Below are positions 1-12,682 of a stretch of 64,000 bases of DNA, piece by piece. Below the pieces are notes generated by a model. The model was not told the origin of the DNA. It ran no database searches and worked only from the letters and a program-made list of their open reading frames with translations. The stretch comes from Ochotona curzoniae (lineage: Eukaryota; Chordata; Mammalia; Lagomorpha; Ochotonidae). Position 1 is the stretch's first letter. Each line of letters opens with the position of its first letter. The position numbers and the translations under genes are program-made. Location of the stretch: assembly GCF_017591425.1 (NCBI RefSeq), contig NW_024465369.1, forward strand, positions 26,163,501 to 26,227,500, read 5' to 3'.

Positions 1-762
1 GAAATTATCTGAACCTGTTCGGTCAGAAAATTGGGAGGAAATCCCAAGATACTAAATATTTCCCATAAAATATCAAGAACAAGTAGGTTTAAGTTGAGTT
101 GGAAATTCTGCCAAGGAAAGCACTTTTTACAGCACTGCAGTATTTCTGACTGATATCTGTCTTAATCCCAGGGTGTGCATACATAGTTTCATGAAATGTG
201 CAGCATCAAGTAAATTATAAAACTTCAAAATTTAAAAAGTGCCAAAAACAACAAAACTCTTCATTGAAAATGGTGTTAAAAAAATAGGGATTCTTTTGCT
301 TAGGACAAATGGCTCAAATACTATAATGTATCCACCGGATATAAAGATTTCAAATAAATAAATTATCCATGTAAACTTGTCACTTTAATTGGCATGCATG
401 TTGTTTTTATCTCTGTGCCTAAAAACTATATGCACACTTACATTTGTGCATTTCTTTCTTTCTTTATACTAAAAATCATATTATAGCACTTTCAAGACTA
501 CCACGCATCACAAGAAAGGTGCTGGGCACCAAGTGGAAAGCACCAGAGTGCCTATCTGTGGCCTGGAAACTATCCCACTGCACTTCAGTTGGTGCTCGCA
601 CACCAAGCCTGGTAGCTATCTACAGAGCCATTCTAAGAAGTACCTAGTTATAAAACTTGGAAGAATAATAAAGGAAGGAGGGAGGAAGAGAGAAAAGGGT
701 GGAACAAGAAGTATCATTAGGAGCTCATAATTGTATATATGAAACATAAAATCTGATATCAT
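1..762. other. AT-rich unique sequence, nothing recognised
   Basis: No coding region, RNA gene or known repeat could be supported. The only open frames are short, overlapping and without codon structure. A purine-rich patch lies near 660-705. Confidence 0.6.
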
Positions 763-774
763 TCTACAAGTAAA

Positions 775-1095
775 TTTTTTTTTTTTATTACAAAGTCAGA
801 TATACAAAGAAGAGAAGAGACAGAGAGGAAGATCTTCCATCCAATGATTCACTCCCCAAGTGAGCTGCAACAGCCGGTACTGCACCAATCCAAAGCCGGG
901 AACCAGAAGCTTCTTCCGGATATCCCACATAGGTGCAGGGTCCCAAAGCATTGGGCCGTCCTCAACTGCTTTCCCAGGCCACAAGCAGGGAGCTAGATGG
1001 GAAGTGGAGCTGCCAGGATTAGAACCGGCACCCATATGGGATCCTGGGGCGTTCAAGGTGAGGACTCTAGCCGCTAGGCCACACCGCTGGGCCCC
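775..1095 (-). mobile_element. Lagomorph C-repeat SINE, near full length
   Basis: Read on the plus strand it begins with a T-run (the A-tail) and the tail-side block TACAAAGTCAGATATAC. The block GAAGATCTTCCATCCAATGA and the CCCATATGGGATCC core follow, and it ends in GCCACACCGCTGGGCCCC, the Pol III promoter end. It is abutted by a second copy in the same orientation. A 13-bp sequence (TCTACAAGTAAAT) left of it at about 763 recurs as TCTACGAGTAAAT to the right of the second copy. Confidence 0.92.
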
Positions 1096-1104
1096 AAGTA
1101 AATC

Positions 1105-1437
1105 TTTTTTTAAGGATTTTATTTTTATTGCAAAGTCAGATAAACATAGAAAGAGGAGGAGAGACAGAGAGGAATATCTTCTGGCTGATGATTCACTCCC
1201 CAAGTGACCCCAAGAACCAATCCTGCGCCAATCTGAAGCAAGGAGCTAGGAATTCTTCCGGGTCTCCTTTGTGGGTGCAGGCTCCCAAGGCCTTGGGCCA
1301 TCCTCCAGTGCTTTCCCAGGCCACAAGCCAAGAGCTGGATGGGAAGAGGGGCTGCCAGGATTAGAACTGGAGCCCATATGGGATCCCAGCGCTTTCACGG
1401 TGAGGACTTTAGCCACTAGGTTACCGTGCCGGGTCCT
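1105..1437 (-). mobile_element. Lagomorph C-repeat SINE, second of a stacked pair
   Basis: It has the same architecture as the neighbouring copy (tail-side T-run, TTGCAAAGTCAGATAAAC, CCCATATGGGATCCC core, promoter end at about 1437). It differs enough to be an independent insertion rather than a local duplication. AAGTAAATC lies between the two copies and GAGTAAATC follows the second, so the second insertion reused the target repeat of the first. Confidence 0.92.
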
Positions 1438-1449
1438 CTACGAGTAAAT

Positions 1450-3554
1450 CTTTAAAGGGAAAAAAATAGGTAAAATCTAGTTTATACTGTAAATTAACAT
1501 ACACCAAATGACATCAAAGTCATTATCATTTTAATTAGTTAAAATTTAAAATTCTTTCTATAAAAACAAAATCAGAAGTTCTACTGTTAATCAATACACT
1601 TACTAGAAGGAGAGTGATTTTTTATTACAGATGGAAAATAAGAAAACAGCCAAATGTCATTGAAATATGAGCTTAAGATATTCCAACAAAAAAAAAGTAA
1701 GAAATAAGGAATTTGCAGAATGCTCCATTTTAAAAAGATGCATCTTTTTGTTGAGCTTTCTGGTTAGTTTCCATGGTGTTTGTGAGTAAACTTTTATAAA
1801 AGGCATTTGGTAATTTTCATAGAGAATCAGTTTTGTGTCAAGAGTTCATGCCTTATACCTGCACTATTACATTAAAAAAAAGAAAAGAAAAGAAAAACTT
1901 GATTTCCAATCTCAAGAATTCACATTTTAGTATATGGGGACAGAAGTTTAAAACAAATAAATATATTTCAAGTGATATCCTTTTAAATGTGTGAATCTTT
2001 TCAAATTCTGAGATAAAATAATCCTTTATTTTAGTGTTTTAATGAACTTAGACAAGTAAGCAAGCAAATTTTATTTGGGTTTTCATTACTGGAGAAAAAC
2101 CCCTCAAATTTTAAAGCTGTACTTCATTACATTTTGTATAATCAAGTTTATGTCTATGGATGTGGGATGTTTTGTGATTTATCTGGAAACTAAAGCAGAA
2201 ATTTTCTATCCCCTCAAATTTCAAAATTATTTTCAAAATTATTATTAACTATATTCTATTTTCATACCTTTCAAGAATAAGAGCTTTGGTGCTAACAAAC
2301 AACCGATTTTGATAAACCCAGTCCTTGTCTGAAGACTTAACAGTGAACAGAAAGTAAAAGCCACTAGGAATGGGAAGGTGTATGACTCACATTTGGGGAA
2401 AAGAGCTGTTGCTAGTTTCAATTTTCTTCAATTAAGATGGATGTTACTAAAGATGTTAACCCTGTCATTCTGGTTTAAGTCTAATTTGAGTAATTTTATT
2501 GTGCCAGCTTAAATTCTCTCTGGTTCCAAAGACATCCTTCATTCTCACCTCACCCTACTTGATGATGTTGCCACACAGAGCTGAACAGTGGCTACATTTA
2601 ACGCTGGTGATGTTACCATCTCCATGCTGAAACCTGATTCTTCTATATGGTACTAGTGTAAATTCACGTTTAGGGTAAGTGTTTAAAAACACATAATATA
2701 ATAAAGCAAAAGAATCTATATGGCATTCTTAGTATAAGATACTAAATAAATTGATGAAAGAGGGTAATCCACATCCAATGGAATGAATTATCTGACAGGG
2801 TCTCTGTAGTAATGGAAGATTCCTCTAGCTTGCTCTGGCTGCAAATGTAGGACATTGTCATCAGATCTTTAAAATGCCAACAAGCAAAATATGAAAAGAT
2901 TTAAAGTCACCTCTAAAAATCACCCCAGAAGTTCAGTCTCAATTATCTACAATCAATGTCATTCTGCTTCACTAGAAATTGGTTCTAGAGAACAAATTTT
3001 AAGAAGAGGAAATTTTAGAAGTAAAATTGATGCTGACAGTTTATCAATGGAAGTTTTTAAGTCATACTCACTTATGCACCAAACCTGCATTTATTTCTCT
3101 GCTCCCCCTGCCCTGCGCTTTTGCCACATTTCTGCAGGGACATTAGACATTACTCAAGGGTAAGCTTTACTGCAAACACTTTAAACTCTTTCTTCAAGAC
3201 TGCACTTTTAGATATGCACTGAGTCACATGCACAGTAAGACAACAAAAATTCTTACAAACATTTAGAAGTTCCCAAGGCAAGTTTCTTGTCTTTGGGATA
3301 CCTTTAAATAGCACTGACACTTAACATTGCTGAAAGATTTCGTTTCAATGACAATAAGAGCATGATAGCGATGATATAATTGCCCATATAAAGCAGATAT
3401 GAATTTTAAGAAATGGTAAGCTAAAAACTGAAAAACTTACAAAGAAGAAAAACAATGTTAGTCAACAGTTAAACCAAGGATATTAAAGGTGATTTGCAAA
3501 AACGACCAGAAAAGGATATTAAAAAAAGTTAAACAAGAGCTGTGTTTATTGAAT
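1450..3554. other. AT-rich unique sequence, nothing recognised
   Basis: A simple (AAAAG)n tract sits at about 1873-1896. Otherwise no repeat, exon or RNA gene is identifiable. The 90-codon frame at 2891-3163 has no recognisable domain and is treated as chance. Confidence 0.55.
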
Positions 3555-3780
3555 CAATGTATTTATTTGTATGATTATGTGAGGTTAGAGCGAAAAAGAA
3601 AAGAATTTAAGTCTTGTGATTCACTCCACAAATGCTGGATGATCAGACAGGAGCCAGAAGTTGATCTTAGATCTTTTGTGTGGTCGGGAATTGTCTTGTT
3701 TTCCCTTGTAGACCACAGTCAATCTAGTTACTTGGAGGCATCACTGTTATCTCCCAGCATCCACATTAACTGACTGCTGG
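3555..3780 (-). mobile_element. Old degenerate C-repeat SINE fragment
   Basis: TATTTATTTGTATGATTATG, GTGATTCACTCCACAAATGC and AGGAGCCAGAAG follow the order of the tail half of a minus-strand C-repeat. The promoter half is too diverged to bound well. Confidence 0.5.
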
Positions 3781-4083
3781 AATAAGAAGCAAGAGAATGA
3801 AGTGCAACCCAGGTTTTCTTATGTGCATGCCCAACACCTTCTCAAAGAGATCTGCTTAGTACGACAGGAATGTTCAATTAAAATAACTGCCGCAAGATAC
3901 TTTTGGCAATTCAACTGCCCAAAAGATGACACACACTCGATATTGAGAATAAATAGTACTATATTGTTAGTGAGGCTGTATTGACACAATTTACTTAGAA
4001 TGTAACTGAATGATACTTACAAAAGCCTTAATATCCTTTTCCCAGTTTCATCTGTGGTTTTCAATTTTAGAAAAATAATCTCA

Positions 4084-4419
4084 GGTCTTGCATAGTAGCC
4101 TATACGTAAAGTCCTACCTTGCACATGCTGGGATCCTTTATGGGCACCAGTTCTAATCCCAGCCACCCTGCTCACCATCCTGCTCCCTGCTTGTGGCCTG
4201 GGAAAGCAGTGGAGGACGGTTCAAATCCCTGAGACTCAACACCTGCGTGGGAGACCCAAATGATGCTCCAGGCTCCTGGCTTCAGATTGGCTCAACTCCA
4301 GCCATTGTGTGGCTGCTTGGGAGTGAATCATAGAATGGAAGATCTTCCTCTCTGTCTTTCCTCCTCTCTGTGATACTGACTTTCCAATGAAAATAAAATA
4401 AATCTTTACAAAAAAAAGA
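4084..4419 (+). mobile_element. C-repeat SINE, diverged full-length copy
   Basis: The order is GTAAAGTCCT, CACCAGTTCTAATCCCAGCC (B-box region), CTTGTGGCCTGGGAAAGCAG, GAAGATCTTCCTCTCTGTC and TTTCCAATGAAAATAAAATA, with an A-tail at about 4410-4419. Confidence 0.9.
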
Positions 4420-4625
4420 TAATCTCTTAACCAGATAAAATTGTATGAAGACATATAAATGGAAAAGAATATAATTGTATTCTATGTATCAATCAATAAA
4501 AGGAATACAGAATGTAAAATAGAGTCCAGAGTACTTATATTTATTTGGAAAAGAGGAAAAATAAATATAACTGTGGTATGTGATGCATAGTATTTTAGAT
4601 GGTGATTAAACAATAAGGGAAAAAC

Positions 4626-4905
4626 AGGAGCCAGCATAATGGTTTAGGATGCTAAGCCTCAGCCTGTGGCCATGGCACCCCCTGTGGGCAACCATTTGCA
4701 TCATAGCTACTCCACTTTCAATCCAGCTTCCTGCTTTTACACTGGGAAAGCAGTAAAGGATGGCTCAAGTCCTTGGACCCTGCAGTCACCTGGAAGACCC
4801 AGAGAAAGTTTCTGGCTCCCAGTTTCAGATCAGTTCTGGCTGTTGTAGTTATTTGGGGAGTGAACTGCAGATGTCTCTCCTTTTATCTCCATAAAAATTT
4901 GGAGA
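4626..4905 (+). mobile_element. C-repeat SINE, older copy
   Basis: GGAGCCAGCATAATGG resembles the promoter end. CTGGGAAAGCAGTAAAGGAT, GGAAGACCCAGAGAAAG and GGGGAGTGAACTGCAGATG follow in the usual order. It is flanked downstream by an A-rich tract of AAATAAAA units to about 4970. Confidence 0.8.
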
Positions 4906-7900
4906 TAAAACAAATTAGTCTGAATAAAAACAAATAAAAACAAATTAGTTTGAAAATAAATAAATAAACCTTTTCTTAAGAAGAAGAACAAAAGTAGAGC
5001 ATGTTAAAGGGGAATGAAAATGCTAAGGAGAGTTAGGCTGCTGTACTGAGTGGGGCTAAGTAGTCCTTATTCTAAAGGCGACCTTTGAGTAAAACTTGGA
5101 GAATGTTAACAAAGATGAACTCCAAATACCCATTGAAAGAGGATGGATCACAGGATATATGGAGAGCTATATAGCAAGAAGAGACGTTGAAGAGGTTGCT
5201 GGACCTGTTAATCTAGAATCCAGGGCATCAGTGGAAACTGAAGATAGAAAGGTAGGAGTTAGCAGCTTATAGTTAAGCCTATAAAATGGTTAATACAGAT
5301 GAGATATAATAAAGTGATGTACTAAGGGAGGAGAAATGACTGAAGGACCTGAGCTTCTCCAGCTTTACAAGTTAAAGTTAATCAGGAGGAATTAGAAAGG
5401 AACAATCAATGATGTAACGAAAATACAATACTGTTCCTGAACCTGAATGAAGAAAGCACTTGAAAAAAGAGTGATCAACAGTAATAAATATTACTGTTAA
5501 TTAGATGAAGACTGAGAATTGATTGTGGAGCTTAGTAACCTGGAGGTCATTGACAATTTAGATGAAAGCAGTTTTTGTAGGACAGTGAGAGTAAAACTCT
5601 GTTTGGATGAGTTTAAGGAGGTATGAAGAAAGGGAACTTAGCCATGTCTGTAACAAAACAAGAATTTCAATTAAAAATTTGTATTATCTGTGATTACATC
5701 TCCTGGTTATTTTCTTCCATTTCACTTATCTCAATTTCAACTAGATTCAGAAAATGCATGCCTAAATTGAAAAAATGGCTTCAAGTGAAATTTCATTCAC
5801 TTTTAGCACAGAAGTGTGCACAGAAAACATTGAAATTCCATGCCCACAACATTAGTAGTTGGATTTATAGCAATGTTAAGAGTAGGATCTTAAACTTATA
5901 TTATCATTAGCAGGAAAAAATGTATAATTAGCCTTGTTAATTCATAAATCATAAATCATTGCACTGTTCTCACTTATATTTGTGAAGATCTTATTTCAAC
6001 CTTGAGTCCTACCTAAGGAATTAGGCTTGGTATTAGGATCCATTTCTTATATTCTATGTCCATCACCTGTTCATCAGAGGTTGCTCTGAATGTTCAGGTC
6101 ATCATAAATGCAATATAGGTAGGAATGAGCGCATAGTTCTTTGCCAGTTCTCAAAATTTAGCTCCTTTGTGTGTGGCCCTCTCACCTTGCACTCATGCTG
6201 CCTGATAACCTTTTGACACTTTGGCAAAGGGATCAACAGGAGAACACAGATGCAGTTCATAAAGACAACAAAGACATTATTGAATGCAGGTAAGGAAAAA
6301 TAACCCCCAAATGAGATAAAACAAACCAATGATAGTAAATAAATTTTAAAATATTCGATCAGCAAAAAAAAAAAAAAAGTCTGAGATAGGTCCTTAAAAT
6401 CAATTTATTTGCTTTAACTGGATTTCCTGCTCACATTGTGTTTCCTGGCTGCCTTCCTTAAGTCTCTTGACGCAAGTCAAGACAAACCTATAAAACAGAA
6501 CTCCTCATTAGCAAGTCCTTGATGATCTGGCTAGATCTAACACTTAAGTTGACTAGAACATTGGTTCTCAACTACTCTCAAGTGTGGGGGCACACTTCAG
6601 CATCTGCTTGTTCTCCCTCCATCACTAACGAAATACATAAACCTGAGGAGTGCAGCACGAATAACGAAGAAGCATGTTCAGAACTAAATACTATTTGACA
6701 CTCATAAAAGGACAAGAATATTATAATGCTCAGTAAAATTAAAGCCAACATCTTTGTTGGTAAGAATATGGACAAAACAGTTATACTAGGTAGATGAGCT
6801 TGTGAGACTCTCAAGAGAAGTATGACATTTTTACATTTATGAATGATAGGACAGGTTTAACAAACATTATGAAACATGTACTTTAATTATACAAAATCAC
6901 ATTTTGGTCTAACACTCACTTTATCAACTTTGGGGTAATATTTTGATTAGAAGTCAGAGTGCTAAATTTTTTTGTAGTTACTGCAGAAAAGATATTTGTG
7001 CTTCATATTGAAATGATTTGGATTTTAAAATCTCCTCCTCTTGTATGAACTGAAAACAGCACGTTACTCTTAGCAGGTATTTACCCATATTCACACAGAA
7101 TAGGCTATAGAAATGCCTATGAACCACTCAAAAATTATCTTTTGTTAACTGTCCTGGACTCTCTGTAGACAGAAGATCATCTGCACTCTTGCATATCTAG
7201 CTGAAAAGGATTAACATCCCAAGGCAAACAACCCTGTTTAAAGAGCAGTTTTGTTGATTTGGGATCATTTGGGATCACGACTACATAAAGGACATTCAGA
7301 TCGTCTAAGAATTTAATCAGCAAGCAGAGTAAGCCTTGTTTCACTTATGGCTATTCTTTCTTTACTAGCCTTTCCTCAAACGATAATTACTCTCTATATT
7401 ACTATTGTCACAATATTTTGCAGACCATGTGAGTTTGCATTCTGTAAAGCAGTTGGAAAGAAATAGGACCAGTCTGAGGAAGATACGATATTTACTCTGT
7501 TTCGCAGATGTATAGACTTCTTGAAGTTACAGATGGCTGAAAAGACAGATTAATATAACTTTTATCTGCAATGAGCTAGATCAACACCTTTTCTTGGGTC
7601 TAATCATAGTAAATAGTTGCCACATACTCTCAAATACTTAGAAAGAACCAAAAGTGTTTTGAGGTTTAAAAATGTCATCACTGCCTCTCTCATTGCAGAT
7701 TGTATTTCTAAATTTCTATAACTCCATTCTTGCTTTGAAGTCTTCACCCATATTCCTATCCCTGTATCTCAGCCTTGCTTCCTAGTGGGAACTTTTCATT
7801 TTGCTTCCTTGGTGAGAATTACATAAGAAAACTACCAGGGTGAACAGTCAGGGAGTATCACTGAACAACAAGGTCTCCTGCAAGCTCCACTTTGTCAGGG

Positions 7901-10900
7901 GCTCCCTCAGCCATTAGCAGTTGCTCCTGCTACACGCACACATCAACAGCTTCCCATGCTTTCACAGCTTCTTTAAACAATGGCAGCCTGAATAGAATCC
8001 AGACTCTGCAGAATCCTGTACCAAGTAAAACAAAATCCAGCCTTTCAATACATACCATCCCAGAAGTAACTCTCAAGATTTTAATAAGCAAAAAGTATTA
8101 AGCGATTACGCTTTAGCAAGAATTCCAGTGTCAGTGTTGCTGCCATATAACTTTTCAAACAGAACAAATTATAGTAAATCCGATGTACAAAAGGGACAAC
8201 ATTTCTGTCAACCACAATGATAAGTTTCTACTTATTCTCTCGGACTTGTTATTGTTGTTTGAAGAAAGCTAACCTGAAATTTCCACATCTCCAAACTGGC
8301 AATTTTTAAGCAAAAGTGTATTAACTGGCCTTCCTTCTTTGTTTATCCCATTGTAAATTAAGAGTGTAAAATACCCCAAAGCCAATTATAGTTCATCAAC
8401 TTTGATTATAACTGAATTAATAATTATTCTATATTCACAGATACTATTCCTTGCTATATGATTGCTGCTTTTTGTGAAGTATTAATTTGTAACAAAAACT
8501 GGATTATTATGTCCAAAATTTCCCTGCTGTGTTTTATACTAAATCAATATTCTCAAAGTCTAATACTTTACATTATCTAGTGATCCAGCAAAATATTTTA
8601 GAAATATAAAGGTTGCACACTTCTCAGACTTTAGAAGAACCTAAGCTATAATAGGAGTATTATATTTGGTGCGACTGAAATAAGACTCTAAACACAGAGC
8701 TAACTGAGAAATCTGACTTTTTTAGGGAATGTATTATGTCAGTCATGTTGACTGATCACAACCCTTTTCCCTTTACCAGTACAGCTGTTTTACTTTTGGT
8801 GGAAAAAGTAAAAACTCTGAGAAATCAAGACTTCAATCAGCCTCCTTGATGATCAGCAGTATATATGACTTCTCTGTACTGCTTCTGCTATGGCAGCAAC
8901 TTTCTGTCCATATGTTATATGCAAGGAAACTACAGAATATCATTCATTTACACTAGTGTAAAATGTAGAGAATAGAAATACAAAGCTGTACGCTAGAGAA
9001 ACAATTAGAGCCGTTCAAGAATTTTAGAATATTCTTCATTTTAAAGCAATTGGGATTTTCATTTCATCAGATGATAAGGTCAGGTCATCACATGCTGATG
9101 TGTATCTTCTTAAAGTAATTTAACTCATCTGTCCAGGCCTGATTCAAGTGGCTCATCTGCTGTGAAACTTTCCATGAAGAACATTTTCCCACAACTGTGC
9201 AAATGAAGTTAACAGTTTCCTCTTTCATATTCAGATGATAAATTACACAAGCATGTATCAGAGCACTTTCCAAATGATATTAGACGCCACAACACAGACA
9301 CAGGCACAGCTTCCCAGAAGCATCACACTGTTCTGAAGGGTATGTGCAGAGGGAGAGATCTGCTTTTCCTAGGAGGCCACACAGACTATGCCTTGTTATC
9401 TTGCAATCTTCACTGCTAAGTGTCATTCCTAGCATAGGGTAGGATTTTGGTAAATATCCGTTTAAACATTTTCACTTGGTGCTTCTGCTTACAAGAAAAT
9501 TACTTCCTTGACTGAACTATATTATTTATTTAACGTTGTCCAAAACTGTGAAATCAAATCAGCTAAGCAGAAATAGGGCCCCAAATGTCAGAACAGTGAA
9601 GAATGAGAGAAGTTAGTTACTATTTGAAACATAATGGCTAATTTAAGAGACCCATAGAAACAACTTGGTACTTTGCCATTTTTCCTGCAGTGCAGGCTTT
9701 ATAAAGCTTCATGCATCCATTTTATAAGCAATACTAGCAGATACTCATCAATTTACAAACAAGTGAAATGAGATCTCAGGTTCAGCAAAAGAGTTGAATG
9801 AACTGAGTTTATTTTCTTATTTTTATAAATAGCTATATGTTACAGACACTAACTGCACTACTATAGATCTACTATACAGCAATATTTATGTGTAAAGGCA
9901 GGTGCCATCAATTAAGTATCATTGATGAAATAACAAGATGTGGAAAATGTACCAAGGGACAATGTTGGCAATGTGATGATAGCAAAGCCAAAAATTAGGT
10001 AACTAGTATATTTTTGTCAAGGTTGTTTTGCACTGAACATTCTTCAATAGCTTCATACTTGTATGTTCTTTTTAGTCACTGAAAAGGACAGAAACATTCC
10101 TGTTAAGCACCAAGAATTATCTGTAACACACTTGCTCTATTACATCCTGAAAGATAAACTAGTTACTATGTTCAAAGTGGCGAATGGAATAGGAGAGGAA
10201 GTGGTTTTCCCTACATAACAGAAACTAAAGTTGTGAAATGTTTGGTATTCAAAATGTAATTGTGCCTGTATAGACATAGAAGAATGGAATTCAAAACTCT
10301 TAAAGACTTTATTGTCATTTCAAGACATTCACTCCACCACTATGTAAGTGATTTTATATGAGTATGCTGATTGTGCTGATTGTGCACTCACACACTATGT
10401 AGTGACAATTTGGTAATTGTGGATCACAGATTTGAAGATATCTTCATAATATTATATTGTCTACTGATATCCCTGTCATCTTAGATTACCTAAGTATATT
10501 CTATAGTGCTCAGAAAATAAAAATTGACTGACAAGGCATTTCTCAGAAAGTATTCCCATCATGAAAGAGGTCTGCAAAATGCATGGAAAAGGCATACTAT
10601 GGAAACACTTCAAATGGAGTGCAAAGTTTTTTTTTTTTTTGATTGCCAAAATAAACATTTCTCTTTCATTTCCACCAATGGTTTGAATTGCTTATGTGTA
10701 AAACTTGTACATGCTTTAATACTCCAGTGTTTTTGCACCAGTTATCATGCTACTACAGACTAATACATGATCAAAATCTACATTTGAGTGCAATATTTTC
10801 AGTTACAGAAAGCAGGTAGCATTAGTGAACATTTTAAAAGAATGGATTAATACTTGTTTCTTATCAACTCCAAAACAGTGATCACTTCTTGTGAGTCTAT

Positions 10901-11738
10901 TCTTGTACATGTGTGGGAAAGTTAGAAAATCCATTTTGTGATTGTGTCATTTTTCCCACATCCCCAATACCCATTTATTTCCCATCTTCTTGAACAGCTT
11001 TGAACAATACTTTTTCTGTTGAAATCCATTTCTGTTTCTAACTCTTGTTGACTACCAATATAGACACCAACTGTAAAACAAGTAAATCCAAAAATATGAA
11101 ATTCTATGACCTGGAGAAAATGAATTATTGAAACAATTTTTTGGATATCTAATTTCCTTATCAAACAAAACCAGAAGCATAATTTAAATACAGTTCCTTC
11201 ATACATGCATACTTTGCAACTCATTTTCTTCTAAATATTTTTAAAAAGTTTCTTCCATGTCAGTGAAAATAGATATACCACCCATTTGATTAATTACTTT
11301 TTTTTTTTGCATAAATGCCTCGTAATCAACTAATCATTGCAAGTGGGTCTTTAAGCACCTCCTGAACACTACAGCCTGTATTCACACAGCTTTAACTATT
11401 CAAGGACTTCCTTGAGATAAACTCCTGTGTGGGACTATAGGTTAAAAAAACACAGTTGGTTTTTAGAATGCTAGTGTGGTACTGACATTCACAGGTTGGT
11501 TTACAGTTTCAAACCTTGTCCCCTAATATGTTTTACTGATTTTTTCAGAATTACACTGTAAAACACAGTTTTGCAGACATCTCACCAGGTTCACAATCCC
11601 ACCCAAGACTGAAAAGGAAGAAAGTGATGTAGTCTAAAATGGTGCTATAACTGTTAGACATTGAACATGATCAATGCAATAAACAAAAATTTATTAATAA
11701 GAGCTCACATGATTGGAAGACAGATCAGCACACAGGTG
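4906..11738. other. Long AT-rich unique stretch; no gene seen
   Basis: About 6.8 kb with no supported coding region, SINE or L1 3' end. A weak MIR-like core is possible at about 9690-9790 (ATTTACAAACAAGTGAAATGAGA). Open frames reach at most about 100 codons (10,922-11,224) and have no domain signature. Some ancient repeat remnants below visual detection are likely. Confidence 0.5.
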
Positions 11739-11752
11739 AAAAGGATAAGGCT

Positions 11753-12071
11753 GGAGCCCTGCACAGAGGCCTTACAGCTAAAGTCCTTGCTTTGAACATC
11801 CAATATGGGCACAGGTTCTAATCACAGAGGCCCCACTTCCCCTCCAGCTCCCTGCTTGTGGCCTGGGAAAGCAGTGGAAGATGGCCCTATGCCTTGGGAC
11901 CCTGAATCCACATGGGAGACCCAGAAGAAGCACCTGGCTCATGGTTTCAGATCGGCTCAGCTCTAGCCATTGTGGTCACTTGGGAAGTGAATCATCAGAT
12001 GGGAAAGCTTCCACTTTGTCTATCCTCCTCTCTGTATATCTGACTTCAATAAAAAGAAATAAATATGCTAA
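11753..12071 (+). mobile_element. C-repeat SINE with 14-bp target duplication
   Basis: A complete copy: TTACAGCTAAAGTCCTTGC, CAATATGGGCACAGGTTCTA, GCTTGTGGCCTGGGAAAGCA and TCAATAAAAAGAAATAAAT. The direct repeat AAAAGGATAAGGCT flanks it at 11739-11752 and 12072-12085, which fixes both ends and shows target-primed insertion. Confidence 0.95.
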
Positions 12072-12254
12072 AAAAGGATAAGGCTATAACCAGTTACAGG
12101 GTGAACTAAATTATTTCTATTCTAGGATAAGGATGAAGCACACAAGTAAAGAAGTTCTAGAGCTAAGAAAAATCAAGAGTTCAGCTGGGTATGAGAAATT
12201 CTATAAAATGAAATGAGAGAAAGGGAAATTTGGATTTTATTTCAAATGCTGTAG

Positions 12255-12355
12255 ATAACCATTACATAGAAAGTAGTGGTAGTAGTGGTAGTGATGGTGC
12301 TGGTGATGCTAGTGGTGGGATGTGTGAGTGTGTGCATGTGTGTGTTTGTAATAGT
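12255..12355. repeat. GTA/GTG trinucleotide and TG-rich simple repeat
   Basis: Runs of AGTGGTAGTAGTGGTAGTG pass into GTGTGAGTGTGTGCATGTGTG. This is a low-complexity microsatellite immediately upstream of a SINE. Confidence 0.8.
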
Positions 12356-12365
12356 CAAGTTTCAG

Positions 12366-12682
12366 GTACCAGCAATGTAATGCAGTGCGTAGAGGAATCA
12401 CCTGCAGTGTGTACATCCCATATAGACACCGGTTTGGTTCCTTGCTGCTCCACTTTGAGTCCAATCCCATGCTAATTGCTGGGAAAGCCTGAAAAGCACC
12501 TGGAAATGGCCCTTGCACCCACGTGGTAGACTGGAAGAAGCTCCCAGCTCCTGGCCTCAGATTCTTCCAGCCCTGGCCCTTGTGACCATCTGAGGAATGA
12601 AGCAGCAGATGGAAGATCTTTCTGTCATTCCACCTCTCTCTATAACTCTGCCTTTCCAACAAATATATTCAATATTCTTAAA
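12366..12682 (+). mobile_element. C-repeat SINE, diverged
   Basis: ACATCCCATATAGACACCGG, TGCTGGGAAAGCCTG, GGAAGAAGCTCCCAGCTCCT, GATGGAAGATCTTTCTGTC and CCTTTCCAACAAATA appear in SINE order. Confidence 0.85.

Noticed and set aside
796..1207. Overlapping 115-135-codon open frames on both strands
   Set aside because: They lie wholly inside a C-repeat SINE, and the same peptides recur wherever the SINE occurs (for example 32,475-32,906 and 36,302-36,670).
10922..11224. 100-codon minus-strand frame with many Cys and Phe
   Set aside because: Low-complexity AT-rich coding with no recognised family. Length is expected by chance over a 64-kb window.
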